From contig VHCZ01000011.1 in NCBI GenBank assembly GCA_016871535.1, positions 1-55,609 of the forward strand: 55,609 bases of DNA, written 5' to 3'. The notes under the pieces were generated by a model, which saw nothing but the letters and a program-made list of their open reading frames with translations, was not told the origin of the DNA and did no database searches. This document shows positions 1-8,110 of the stretch, one piece after another (position 1 is the stretch's first letter; each line of letters begins with the position of its first letter). Position numbers and translations under genes: made by a program. The stretch is from Verrucomicrobiota bacterium (GTDB taxonomy: Bacteria; Verrucomicrobiota; Verrucomicrobiia; Limisphaerales; SIBE01).

Positions 1-137
1 TTTTGCCTGGGGCTGCGTTGCTCCTCGGTCACAGCCCCACTGGCGGGGGATGCTCGCTCGTCGCGCCTTGCCCCAGGCCAAATTGGGCGCAACGAACGTG
101 AGCGTATTTACGAAACGGACCACTAAGTCGGCCTTTC
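1..137. repeat. Dispersed palindromic repeat, left-edge copy
   Basis: An inverted relative of this segment occupies 55470-55609. Shared blocks include GTTGCT, ACAG..CC, GGGAT.TGCTCG, a CGCGCCT block, and the stretch GAACGTGAGCGTATTTA followed by GGACCACT. Two further diverged relatives lie at 30028-30228. The short frame open through it reads as low-quality protein, so I treat the region as non-coding. Confidence 0.7.
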
Positions 138-197
138 TGGCCGCTTGCAGCTTCCTGCCGCCGGCTTACTCTTGTGTCACTAACTTCAAGCAACGCT

Positions 198-1445
198 ATG
201 AAACGCTTTCTCTATCTCAGTGGCCTTCTCCTTCTCAGCATCACGTCACTTCACAGCCAGCAGGCGGTCGAGCCGGTGGACTTGAGCAAGGCCCGCGAGC
301 TGATGCAGCGGCGCCAGCGGGGCGAAGCGCTCACGGCCGAGGAAACCGCTTACCTCGAACGCACCCGCGCCGAGCGGCGGAAACAAGCGGGGACTCCAAA
401 CGCCACGACGGGCGCTGCCGCCGACATCGATTGGGACAAAGCTCGCGCGCTCTTCCAGCGCAATCAGCGCGGAGATAAACTCACTCCCGAGGAAGACGCG
501 TACCTCAAGCGCGCGATGGCGGCCCGCAATGCCGGCGCGCGCGGCGCAGGCGGCGCTCGAACCGCAAATCAACGCCCGGCGCCCGAACATCTCACGCCGC
601 TCGCGGACATGAGCGCGACCGACCGTTACGAGGGCGAAGAGGGCGGCCTTTACGGCGGCGGACGCAACACTCCCCCGGAGCCGCACCGCAAAGCGGCCGA
701 GGCAGAATTGGCCAAGATTCGTCCGCTCAATGCCGAAGGCGAGCCGGACGAAAACGGCGTCATTGGTTTCGTGTCCATCAGCATGTCGAACGCGACCCAG
801 GAGTTTTCGCGCTTCAAACAAGTGGCCGACCAATCGCCCCTGAAGTCGCCCAAGGTCACCATCGTGGATTGCGCGCAAGGCGGGCAAGCGATGGCGGAAT
901 GGGTGCCGGCGGAAGGCCGTCCGTGGGAAGAAGCGCGGCGGCGGCTGGCGGCGGCGAGAGTTTCGCCGCGGCAAGTCCAGGTCGCGTGGATCAAACTGGC
1001 CAACAAAGCTCCGACCGGTTCGCTCCAGGAACATGGGCGCAAACTCGAACGCGACACGCTGGCGGTGCTGCACAACGCGAAGGCGCAGTTCCCGAATCTC
1101 CGCCTCGCTTATCTCGGCAGCCGTATTTACGCCGGGAACGCCACCGGACCCTTGAACCCTGAGCCGTATGCCTACGAAAGCGCCTTTCCCGCCCGCTGGC
1201 TCATTCAGCGCCAGATCAAAGGCGACCCGGAACTCTCGCTCACCAAAGCGCCCTTGCTGCTTTGGGGGCCGTATCTCTGGGCGGATGGACTGAAAGGGCG
1301 CAAACTCGACGATCTCGTTTGGGAGCGCGCGGATTTCGCCGGGGACGGCGTGCATCCGAGCAATTCGGGGCGGCAGAAGGTTGCGGAACAGTTGCTCCGC
1401 TTCCTCACCACGGACCCGCTAGCCAAGCCGTGGTTCGGGAAGTGA
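198..1445 (+). CDS. Exported SGNH/GDSL-type hydrolase-like protein
   Basis: A 415-aa protein. The ATG at 198 gives a clean signal peptide (KRF, then a Leu-rich core, cut near HSQQ). An in-frame ATG at 174 would add eight unlikely residues. Residues ~25-115 hold two similar Arg/Glu-rich stretches of the type LF-QRNQRG followed by LT-EE-AYL, probably coiled. The C-terminal half carries SISMSNATQEF, AQGGQ and the terminal DGVHPSNSG, which matches SGNH block V with its Asp and His. By family knowledge it would be an esterase or acetyl-esterase outside the cytoplasm; the substrate cannot be read. A second SGNH gene lies 760 bases downstream on the other strand. Confidence 0.75.
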   Translation: MKRFLYLSGLLLLSITSLHSQQAVEPVDLSKARELMQRRQRGEALTAEETAYLERTRAERRKQAGTPNATTGAAADIDWDKARALFQRNQRGDKLTPEEDAYLKRAMAARNAGARGAGGARTANQRPAPEHLTPLADMSATDRYEGEEGGLYGGGRNTPPEPHRKAAEAELAKIRPLNAEGEPDENGVIGFVSISMSNATQEFSRFKQVADQSPLKSPKVTIVDCAQGGQAMAEWVPAEGRPWEEARRRLAAARVSPRQVQVAWIKLANKAPTGSLQEHGRKLERDTLAVLHNAKAQFPNLRLAYLGSRIYAGNATGPLNPEPYAYESAFPARWLIQRQIKGDPELSLTKAPLLLWGPYLWADGLKGRKLDDLVWERADFAGDGVHPSNSGRQKVAEQLLRFLTTDPLAKPWFGK

Positions 1446-1449
1446 CGAG

Positions 1450-1515
1450 AGCAGTGGTCAGTTGTCAGTGGCCGGTGGCCAGTCACTGATAACGGTCATC
1501 AGGGGTCTCAGTGGT
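1450..1515. repeat. CAGTTGTCAGT/CAGTGGCCAGT simple repeat
   Basis: Imperfect short units of the form CAGTGGTCAGTTGTCAGT lie between the convergent SGNH and methyltransferase genes. A longer array of the same type is at 3539-3655. It ends within the last codons of the methyltransferase gene. No clear T-tract terminator is present. Confidence 0.7.
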
Positions 1516-2195
1516 CAGCGGTTGCTCGCTTTGCGCGCCTCGACCGTCAAGAGCAGCGGGCGTCCCAGGTATTTCGAAGCGGAGGGAATCTCCTCCACGA
1601 GTTTTGGGTCGCCGCAGAACTCGCGGACATTGACGAGGTCAAGTCCGGCCTCGTCGATCAGGTCGAGATAGTCGTCCACGGTGTGCCGCTCCGCTCCCAG
1701 CCGATATTCCACACCACCCCGTTCGAAGTTGGCTTCCGTTCCCGCCGCGGCCATTGCGGGATGGAACACCGAGAACACGAGACGTCCGCTCCGAGCCAGC
1801 GAAGCGGCCAGCCCGCGGAACAGCGTGCTCAATCCGATCAAGTGTTCACCCACCAAGGCGCATAAAGCCGCGTCAAAGGCGTGTGTTCGGAAGGGGAGTT
1901 GATCGTTCAGATCGGCTTGGACCAACGGAATTCCGGGATGTTTCCGCTGCGCCAGCCGAAGCATCTCGCGAGAAAAGTCCAACCCGACCGGTTTGCTTCC
2001 GTGGCCCAACATGAAATCGAAATGGCCGCCCGTGCCACAGCCTGCATCCAGGATACGCTCCCCCGGATGCGGTTGAAGGAGTGCCATCGTGTGCCGTCGA
2101 TCCAGGGCGACCAAAGGGTTCGGCGTCTGATCGTAGCTCGCAGACCAGAGATCGTAACCTGCGCGAACGCCGGGGCGGGTCAGTCGTTTGCTCAT
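1515..2195 (-). CDS. Class I SAM-dependent methyltransferase
   Basis: A 226-aa cytoplasmic protein. Motif I is ILDAGCGTGGHF at residues ~49-60. The acidic end of beta-2 is the D in VGLDFSREML, followed by VQADLNDQLPF and a DAALCALVGEHL strand typical of the Methyltransf_11 family. The N-terminus (GYDLWSASYDQTPNP) is the usual small-molecule methyltransferase opening. It transfers methyl from S-adenosylmethionine to an unknown small acceptor, possibly a quinone- or lipid-like molecule. The next gene on this strand ends 10 bases upstream of its start, so the two may be co-transcribed. Its 3' end runs into the simple repeat. Confidence 0.85.
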   Translation of the reverse strand: MSKRLTRPGVRAGYDLWSASYDQTPNPLVALDRRHTMALLQPHPGERILDAGCGTGGHFDFMLGHGSKPVGLDFSREMLRLAQRKHPGIPLVQADLNDQLPFRTHAFDAALCALVGEHLIGLSTLFRGLAASLARSGRLVFSVFHPAMAAAGTEANFERGGVEYRLGAERHTVDDYLDLIDEAGLDLVNVREFCGDPKLVEEIPSASKYLGRPLLLTVEARKASNR

Positions 2196-2205
2196 GTCAA
2201 CCGGC

Positions 2206-3528
2206 TCATTTCTCCAGATAACCCTCGAACGTGATCCAGCGGTCGTCTTGATTCTGGTAGGTGATCGGTTTCGGGTCGAGCCAATCGATCACGGTGTCTT
2301 TGATGGCGTAAGCGAAGAAATGATTTCCCGCCGGGCTGTAATGGCCGATGAAGTAGCGGCGGGCGTACTGGTCGAAAGGAATCTTGAAGTTCTTGAAATC
2401 CTCCACGTGAACCAGATTCATGTCGAAGTAACGGAACTGGCGTTCATTCAAGAAATCGACGATCTCCTGGTCGTAACGCGGCTTGCCGTCCACCAGCGGC
2501 CGCATGACGCGCGAGGGATCGAAGAGCACGATGAGCAGTTTCTTTCCGTGCCGGCCGGCAAAATCTTTGGCCTTCGTCAAGATGACCTTGGTGGCGGCAA
2601 AGCTGTAGCGGTCGAGCAGTTGCTGGATGAGCGTGCGTGAAGGCTGCGCGTCTTTCAGCGCCGCGGTGTCGAAGCCGAGGTGCGCCGCCAGTTTGCGGGC
2701 GCCTTCCAGATCGAGATCGCTCACGTTGCCGCGAGCATACATCATGAGGTTCAGCGCCAGGTCGTCCTTCAGCGCCTGCACGGTCCAATCCGGATCGGTC
2801 ATTTTGTACACGGATTCGGGTGTGGGCAGCCGGTTCTCGTGCTCCTCAAGCCGGCCGGTCCGGAGGTTCATCTCGATGTTGGCCCAGAAATTATTGTGGA
2901 ACGCGCGGCCGCCATCGTCGTTCCACCACGGATAAATCGCGGCGTGACGGCAGCGCAGGAGGCTTCGCACGTGATCGTCGCCCCAGATGTAGAAAATTAC
3001 ATACCTGGCGCCGAGGTGCGTTTGTTCCTCGCGAATCATCCGGCGGTACGCTTGATACGCGCCGAAGCCGCCCATCCCGAAGTTCCGGATCGGTTCGCCC
3101 AGATGTCCGGCCAAATATTCCTGCCACGTTTCGCTGTCGTTGACCTGATGGCACTGGGTGAAGCTGTCGCCGTAAGTGTTGATCCGGCAAGGCTTGTCCA
3201 CGTAGGCGTGCGCGGTTCGCGCGCCGTTGGACCGCGATGTCGAAATCGTCGAACTCCGGTTGATTCCATCCCTGGGCATGTAATTGCCGAGTCGATAACC
3301 GGTGATCGGATCGAACTTGGCCCAGGAAAGCTGCTTGGGGTCCAGAAAGACATCGAGCGTCTTCTTATCGACGACGCTCTTGCGGAGGTAGGTTTCAAAC
3401 GTCACCGGATCGGTCTGACCGAACGTTGTCTCCGCGGCGAACAGCAGGCAGCAGACGGTTACGCGCATGGAGACGGCTCGGCAGGGAATTCGCCTTGGGT
3501 CAACGGATGCCTTTCGATTTATCTTCAT
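2206..3528 (-). CDS. Exported SGNH hydrolase family protein
   Basis: A 440-aa protein. Block I is TYGDSFTQCHQV and block II/III includes NFGMGGFGAYQAYRRM. The end has IGHYSPAGNHFFAYAIK, where the block V His is expected. The family is esterase/acylhydrolase with a Ser-His pair. A hydrophobic stretch ending in FGQ follows a second ATG at 3468; starting there gives a shorter and more typical signal peptide (420 aa). Neither start has a clear ribosome-binding site. The simple repeat begins 11 bases upstream of the longer start. A broken copy of this gene's 3' end lies at 3690-3820. Confidence 0.72.
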   Translation of the reverse strand: MKINRKASVDPRRIPCRAVSMRVTVCCLLFAAETTFGQTDPVTFETYLRKSVVDKKTLDVFLDPKQLSWAKFDPITGYRLGNYMPRDGINRSSTISTSRSNGARTAHAYVDKPCRINTYGDSFTQCHQVNDSETWQEYLAGHLGEPIRNFGMGGFGAYQAYRRMIREEQTHLGARYVIFYIWGDDHVRSLLRCRHAAIYPWWNDDGGRAFHNNFWANIEMNLRTGRLEEHENRLPTPESVYKMTDPDWTVQALKDDLALNLMMYARGNVSDLDLEGARKLAAHLGFDTAALKDAQPSRTLIQQLLDRYSFAATKVILTKAKDFAGRHGKKLLIVLFDPSRVMRPLVDGKPRYDQEIVDFLNERQFRYFDMNLVHVEDFKNFKIPFDQYARRYFIGHYSPAGNHFFAYAIKDTVIDWLDPKPITYQNQDDRWITFEGYLEK

Positions 3529-3538
3529 ACGTCAAGCA

Positions 3539-3655
3539 GCGATCAGATTGTCAGTTGCCAGTTGTCAGTTGCCAGTTGTCAGTTGCCAGTTGTCAGTTGC
3601 CAGTTGCCAGTGATCAGTTGTCAGTTGCCAGTGGTCAGTGGTCAGTGGTCAGTTC
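3539..3655. repeat. Long CAGTTGCCAGTTGTCAGT simple repeat array
   Basis: About 115 bases of alternating TCAGTTG and CCAGTTG units, degenerating to CAGTGGTCAGTGGTCAG. Translated, it gives SVASCQLPV-type peptides in all forward frames, which marks it as non-coding. It is not a CRISPR array because there are no unique spacers. Confidence 0.85.
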
Positions 3656-3658
3656 CGC

Positions 3659-3685
3659 ATGACGTTTTACGTTTAACGTTTTACG
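3659..3685. repeat. ACGTTTTACG short repeat
   Basis: Three near-copies of ACGTTTTACG / ACGTTTAACG follow the CAGTTG array directly. This is a second simple-sequence class at the same site. Confidence 0.7.
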
Positions 3686-3689
3686 CTCC

Positions 3690-3820
3690 GGTTGTGCTGG
3701 GTCTGGCAAGGGATTGGCGCAAGGTCGAGCCAATCGTTCCCGGTGTGTTGGATGCACCGGTTCGATGGCGCAGGCGAAGAAAAGATTGCCCGGCGTGCTG
3801 GAATGCCCGATGAAGTAGCG
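3690..3820 (-). pseudogene. Relic of the C-terminus of an SGNH hydrolase paralogue
   Basis: The reverse strand reads RYFIGHSSTPGNLFFACAIE. After a one-base shift it continues NDWLDLAPIPCQTQHNR. The intact gene at 2206-3528 has RYFIGHYSPAGNHFFAYAIK followed by IDWLDPKPITYQNQDDR. Only about 40 codons survive. The rest is replaced by the start of the divergent M28 gene. I infer a former tandem duplicate. Confidence 0.75.
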
Positions 3821-3838
3821 TCAGATGACCCATCGATT

Positions 3839-6004
3839 ATGAAAACCAAGACTGTTGCCCGAACGCGGTTTGCCGTCTCGTTAACATTGGCCCTGAGCGC
3901 TTTTGTCATTCTCTCCAGCGCCTTTGCCCAAGCGCCGCCGGATAAACTCACCGAGATCGAAAAACAAATCCGATCGCTCCAGCAAGCGGTGGAGGAAATC
4001 CGCCGCGGCCGCGAACCGCAATCGACACCGCCCGGGGCGCGCCCGTCGGAGACGCCGTCGTCCAATCGCACCGCCGCCGCCGCCTCGGCATCGCGGACGA
4101 ACGATCCCATCGCTCGCATCCGCGACGAAGGCCTGAATCGCTCCCAGGTCATGCAGACCTTGAGCTACCTGACGGATGTGATTGGGCCGCGCCTCACGGG
4201 ATCGCCGAACCTGAAACGAGCCAATGAATGGACGCGCGACAAACTGGTGTCCTGGGGATTGAGCAACGCGAAACTCGAAGCCTGGGGGCCTTTCGGGCGT
4301 GGTTGGTCGCTCGAACGCTTTTCCGCGCAGATCGTCGAGCCCTACGCTTTCCCATTGATCGGCGCCCCGAAAGCGTGGACGCCTGGATTCAAAGAACCGA
4401 TCACCGCCGAAGTCGTCTTTCTCGACGCCCGGACCGAATCCGATCTGGAAAAGTACAAAGGCAAGTTGAAGGGCGCCATTGTGCTCACGAGTCCGCCGCG
4501 CGAGGTCCGCGCGCGCTTCGAGCCGCTGGCTGTCCGCATTTCGGAAACCAACCTGCTCCGGATGGCGAACTCTGCGGGATCGGGTTCCGGCGGCGGGCGG
4601 CGCGGTGCCACGCCTCCGTCGTCACCGCCTGTCACCGGGCGCCGAGGCGGCGCCGGTAGCGGCGGCGCTTATCTCGGCATCCTGGGCTCGGATGCGGAAG
4701 GCGGCGTGCGGCTCACGGAGGTGGTGGAGAACGGTCCGGCCGCAAAGGCAGGGATCATGACCGGCGATCTGGTGACCGCGGTCAGCGGCAAGGCGATTCA
4801 GAACTACGACCAGCTTGTTGCTGAGATTCGCGCTCGGAAAACAGGTGAGAAGCTCAAAGTCAAATTTCTGCGCGACGGGCAACCTCAGGAACTGGAAGCG
4901 ACCCTGGCGGAGCGCCCCGCCGCGGTTCCGACTGGAGGCCAGTTTGGTTTCCAGGGGCGTGTGCTGTCTTTCATCCAGCAAGAAGAAGCGGCGCTGGCGG
5001 TGAGTCCAAGTTCCAACGGCGACGGCGGAACGTTTTTCATCGCCCAGGCATCCATGCCGAGCGGGTCAGGCCGAGGCGGTTTTGGCGCTCAGCGTCCCTC
5101 GCCGTGGTTGACCAATGCCACGCCGATTCCGGCACAGATCACCCTGGCGGTCGAAGATTACAACCGCCTGGTCCGAATGATCCAGCAAGGCGAGAAATTG
5201 AAAATGGCTGTCGAACTGAAAGCGAAATTCCACGAGGACGATTTCATGGCTTACAACACCGTGGCGGAAATTTCAGGCAGCGATCTCAAAGACGAACTCG
5301 TCATGATCGGCGCGCACCTGGACTCGTGGCACTCCGGCACCGGAGCCACCGACAATGGCGCTGGGGTCGCTGCGACGATGGAAGCGGTGCGCATTCTTCA
5401 GGCGCTGAAGTTGGAACCGCGGCGCACCGTCCGGATCGCGCTTTGGACCGGTGAAGAGCAAGGCCTGCTGGGATCGAAGGCTTACGTGGCTCAGCAATTC
5501 GGGTATTACACGAACGTCACCAGCCGTAGCGAGTCCGGTTCTTCCGGCGAACAGAGCGACGGCAATTCAGCGAGTCAGCCGGCGCCGGGCAGTTCGCGCT
5601 CGACGCGCCAGCTTGTGCGGCATTCCAATTACGAAAAGTTCTCCGCCTATTTCAACCTGGACAATGGCACCGGGAAAATTCGCGGCGTTTATCTGCAAGG
5701 CAACGAAACCGTGCGCCCGCTTTTTCGGCGCTGGCTTCAACCGTTCAACGACCTGGGCGCCGAGACGCTGACCCTGAACAACACCAGCGGCACCGATCAT
5801 CTTTCCTTCGACGAGGTCGGCCTTCCAGGTTTCCAGTTCATCCAGGATCCGGTCGAGTACCCCACACGCACGCATCACTCCAACCAGGATGTCTTCGACC
5901 GCATCCAGGCCGACGACATAAAACAAGCCGCGACCATCATGGCCGCGTTTCTGTATCACGCCTCGACGATGGACGAAAAGCTGCCGCGCAAGCCGACGGA
6001 ATAA
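3839..6004 (+). CDS. Exported M28-family zinc metallopeptidase with PDZ domain
   Basis: A 721-aa protein. The ATG at 3839 gives a signal peptide (cut near FAQA) followed by a short coiled coil (~35-60). Residues ~100-270 resemble a PA-type domain. A PDZ domain lies at ~275-360 (YLGILG, then GPAAKAGIMTGDLV). The peptidase core follows: IGAHLDSW with the first zinc His near 492, TGATDNGAG with the bridging Asp, TGEEQGLLGS with the catalytic Glu near 539, and a late HHSNQDVFD His near 680. It would cleave N-terminal residues from peptides in the periplasm or outside. An in-frame ATG at 3692 lies inside the SGNH relic and is rejected. Confidence 0.92.
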   Translation: MKTKTVARTRFAVSLTLALSAFVILSSAFAQAPPDKLTEIEKQIRSLQQAVEEIRRGREPQSTPPGARPSETPSSNRTAAAASASRTNDPIARIRDEGLNRSQVMQTLSYLTDVIGPRLTGSPNLKRANEWTRDKLVSWGLSNAKLEAWGPFGRGWSLERFSAQIVEPYAFPLIGAPKAWTPGFKEPITAEVVFLDARTESDLEKYKGKLKGAIVLTSPPREVRARFEPLAVRISETNLLRMANSAGSGSGGGRRGATPPSSPPVTGRRGGAGSGGAYLGILGSDAEGGVRLTEVVENGPAAKAGIMTGDLVTAVSGKAIQNYDQLVAEIRARKTGEKLKVKFLRDGQPQELEATLAERPAAVPTGGQFGFQGRVLSFIQQEEAALAVSPSSNGDGGTFFIAQASMPSGSGRGGFGAQRPSPWLTNATPIPAQITLAVEDYNRLVRMIQQGEKLKMAVELKAKFHEDDFMAYNTVAEISGSDLKDELVMIGAHLDSWHSGTGATDNGAGVAATMEAVRILQALKLEPRRTVRIALWTGEEQGLLGSKAYVAQQFGYYTNVTSRSESGSSGEQSDGNSASQPAPGSSRSTRQLVRHSNYEKFSAYFNLDNGTGKIRGVYLQGNETVRPLFRRWLQPFNDLGAETLTLNNTSGTDHLSFDEVGLPGFQFIQDPVEYPTRTHHSNQDVFDRIQADDIKQAATIMAAFLYHASTMDEKLPRKPTE

Positions 6005-6203
6005 GACCTGAAAAGCAGTTCAGCCACAGAGAGCGCGGCGCGGCAACGCTGCAACCGAATCATTTTGGACTGTGGTGGGAAGCGAAGCGCCACGCCACTT
6101 TGGACAATCCGCCTGCGGAAAAGCGGGGCCGCCGCTACGGTCGATACGTTCCCACCCAAGCGCGACGTTTGCGTGGAGGGCTGGATTCTGGCAATTTCAT
6201 GGC

Positions 6204-6599
6204 GTGGACAGTTTCACGACCACGGTTGACATCGACAATCCTCCAAGCCTCCTGGAACGATTCGTCAGCGACTTCCCGGCGAATGCCGGAGAGTGGAGCC
6301 GAAGCGTCAACAAGCTGAACCGCTGGGAGGAGGAATACTTGTTGGTGGACGACCCCGACATGGAAAGACTGGCCGAGCATCGCAAGCGCGTGGAAGGGTT
6401 GATGTTTATGGGCCAGTTGTGCGCCATTGTGGCAGCGCATCCGATCCTGGGTGATGCAGAGACGGCGAGGATGGTGACGGCAACGCTGGAGGTGTTGCGT
6501 AACAAACTGCAAATGTTCCACCGAACCATGGCACGCGAGCGCGCCGAGGCCATTCTCAAAGAGGTTTTCCCTGAACCTGGACCTGGAGCGGCCCGTTGA
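6204..6599 (+). CDS. Hypothetical protein, helical, 131 aa
   Basis: A GTG at 6204 opens a 131-aa Glu/Arg-rich helical protein (LNRWEEEYLLVDDPDMERL, then a long helix to FPEPG). The frame is open from an ATG at 6072, but those 44 extra residues come from GC-rich, partly palindromic intergenic sequence and look non-protein. No family was recognised. No signal peptide or membrane segment is evident. It sits alone between the M28 peptidase and the propeller gene. Confidence 0.5.
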   Translation: MDSFTTTVDIDNPPSLLERFVSDFPANAGEWSRSVNKLNRWEEEYLLVDDPDMERLAEHRKRVEGLMFMGQLCAIVAAHPILGDAETARMVTATLEVLRNKLQMFHRTMARERAEAILKEVFPEPGPGAAR

Positions 6600-6681
6600 G
6601 GCGTTGTACGAGCGGAATATTGGTTCCGGATTGTTGCCATCTTGTCGAGGATGTCGCTAATGCCATCTGGCTGACGTTCTC

Positions 6682-6738
6682 ATTAGTGTTTATTCGTGTC
6701 CATTTGTGGTTCTCGAATTTTATCCGTGGTTCAGGGAT
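6682..6738. repeat. GTTTATTCGTGTCCATTTGTGG-type dispersed repeat
   Basis: A stretch of GTTTATTCGTGTCCAT followed by TTGTGGTT and TATCCGTGGTT. A related GTTTATCGGCGTTCATTGGC sequence lies at 42897-42932. From experience such stretches recur between genes in many environmental genomes. No function is known to me. Confidence 0.5.
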
Positions 6739-6785
6739 GCGCTTGGTTTCTATACTTGAGCCGGCGCTTCTGTTAGGGTTGGCCC

Positions 6786-7838
6786 ATGGTTGGATCACTC
6801 CTGACCCATTTGTTGGTTCCATGGTTGATGTGCCTCGACGCTCCTTTGAACGCGACGTTGGCCCAGGCCAGCGCTCTTCCCAAACCGGATCGAGAAACAG
6901 GCCCGCTCCCGGGCGTCACCTCCACGCAGGCCTGGCCGCGTTACACGCTCAAGATTGACCGGGCCTGGCAGTTGAACGTGCCGGGCGGCAAACCGTTCGA
7001 AGCGTCCGGGCTGCTCTGGACCCACGACGGCCAATTGTTGACGGTCGATAACTCCGCCGTCGGGTTGTACCGGATTCAGTTTTGCAAAGGCTGGCATTCG
7101 CTAGACCTGGAACTTTTGCCGGGCTTGTTTACCCAGCCGCAGCTTGCCTCCTTCCAGAATCAGAGGATCGGTCCTTACGACTGCGAAGGAATCGCGGAAG
7201 ATGCCGAAGGCCGAATCTACGTTTGCGAAGAAGGCAACCGCTGGATTCTGCGGGCTGATCTCAAAGCGAAAACTCTGGAGCGGCTGAAGATCGACTGGGA
7301 ACCGGTGCGCAAGTATTTTCACACCATCGACAGGAACGCTTCCTTCGAAGGCATCGCGATCGGCGGCGGCCACCTCTACGTGGCCAACGAGCGGGCGCGC
7401 GGACGGATCATTGTCGTCGATTTGAAATCGTGGAAGGTCATGGACGATTTCATGGTGCAGCCGCGCGGCAGCAAAGCCCGCGACGTGGATTACTCGGACT
7501 TGTCCTGGTTCGACGGCGCGCTCTGGGTCTTGCTGCGCGAAAGCCGTTGCGTGCTCCAGGTGGACCCGGCGACGCATCGTGTCCTGGCCGAATATGATTT
7601 CCGCGGCGTCGAGGATGACCCGGAATACATCTACTCGAAACGCTTCCCGACGGGCGTGATGGAGGGCCTGGCGGTCGATCGCGATTCCATCTGGCTGGTC
7701 ACGGACAACAATAACATGGGCCGCGTTCGCTTCCCGCGCGACGCGCGGCCGACGTTGTTCCGGTGTTTGCGGCCCGACGTGGAGCATCAGAATCAGGAGC
7801 AAGCCAGGAATCCCGCCGCCAAATTGAAGCCGAAGTGA
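6786..7838 (+). CDS. Exported phytase-like/SdiA-type beta-propeller protein
   Basis: A 350-aa protein with a hydrophobic start (LLTHLLVPWLM) and a likely cut after LAQA. It has propeller-like repeats: SGLLWTHDGQLLTVDN, DCEGIAEDAEGRIYVCEEG, ASFEGIAIGGGHLYVANERA, a WFDGALWVLLRES strand and GVMEGLAVDRDSIWLVTDN. These match the esterase-like-activity-of-phytase family or the related SdiA-regulated family. Glu residues in each EGIA motif are the likely metal or substrate ligands. Substrate and reaction are unknown. The upstream 180 bases contain a dispersed GTTTATTCGTGTCCATTTGTGG sequence. Confidence 0.7.
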   Translation: MVGSLLTHLLVPWLMCLDAPLNATLAQASALPKPDRETGPLPGVTSTQAWPRYTLKIDRAWQLNVPGGKPFEASGLLWTHDGQLLTVDNSAVGLYRIQFCKGWHSLDLELLPGLFTQPQLASFQNQRIGPYDCEGIAEDAEGRIYVCEEGNRWILRADLKAKTLERLKIDWEPVRKYFHTIDRNASFEGIAIGGGHLYVANERARGRIIVVDLKSWKVMDDFMVQPRGSKARDVDYSDLSWFDGALWVLLRESRCVLQVDPATHRVLAEYDFRGVEDDPEYIYSKRFPTGVMEGLAVDRDSIWLVTDNNNMGRVRFPRDARPTLFRCLRPDVEHQNQEQARNPAAKLKPK

Positions 7839-7865
7839 TCGCGGCGAGATCTGGACAGAATTCTC

Positions 7866-7999
7866 GTAGCGCAGGTTTGAAATCTGCCGTATCGCCGACT
7901 TGCACTCGGCTGCGCGACAAACTCACCCGACCGCACCGGATTAGCCGCCGTGCCTCAGATTTCAAATCTGCGATACGGCAGAGTGCAACTCTGCGCTAC
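7866..7999. repeat. GTAGCGCAG...CTGCGCTAC palindromic element, copy 1
   Basis: A terminal inverted repeat (GTAGCGCAG / CTGCGCTAC) encloses smaller inverted pairs around GATTTCAAATCTGC and GATACGGCAGAGTGC. It belongs to the same family as 31738-31871 and 45527-45660 but is diverged. It fills the 272-base gap between two genes. There is no transposase. Confidence 0.8.
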
Positions 8000-8110
8000 G
8001 TCGACGGATCACTGATAAACTCGTGGATGCACTGGCTGTGCGCGAAGCCGAAAAATGCGCTTGCGTCATCGCTGGCCGGGGCCAAAATCTACGGCCTGCA
8101 ACAACTTCCT

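Noticed and set aside
246-1355. Long minus-strand open frame opposite the first SGNH gene
   Set aside because: Arg-rich composition without motifs; it is a high-GC shadow of the plus-strand gene, which has a signal peptide and a DGVHPS motif.
3539-3655. Possible CRISPR array
   Set aside because: Units are only ~7-14 bases and contiguous, with no unique spacers and no cas genes.
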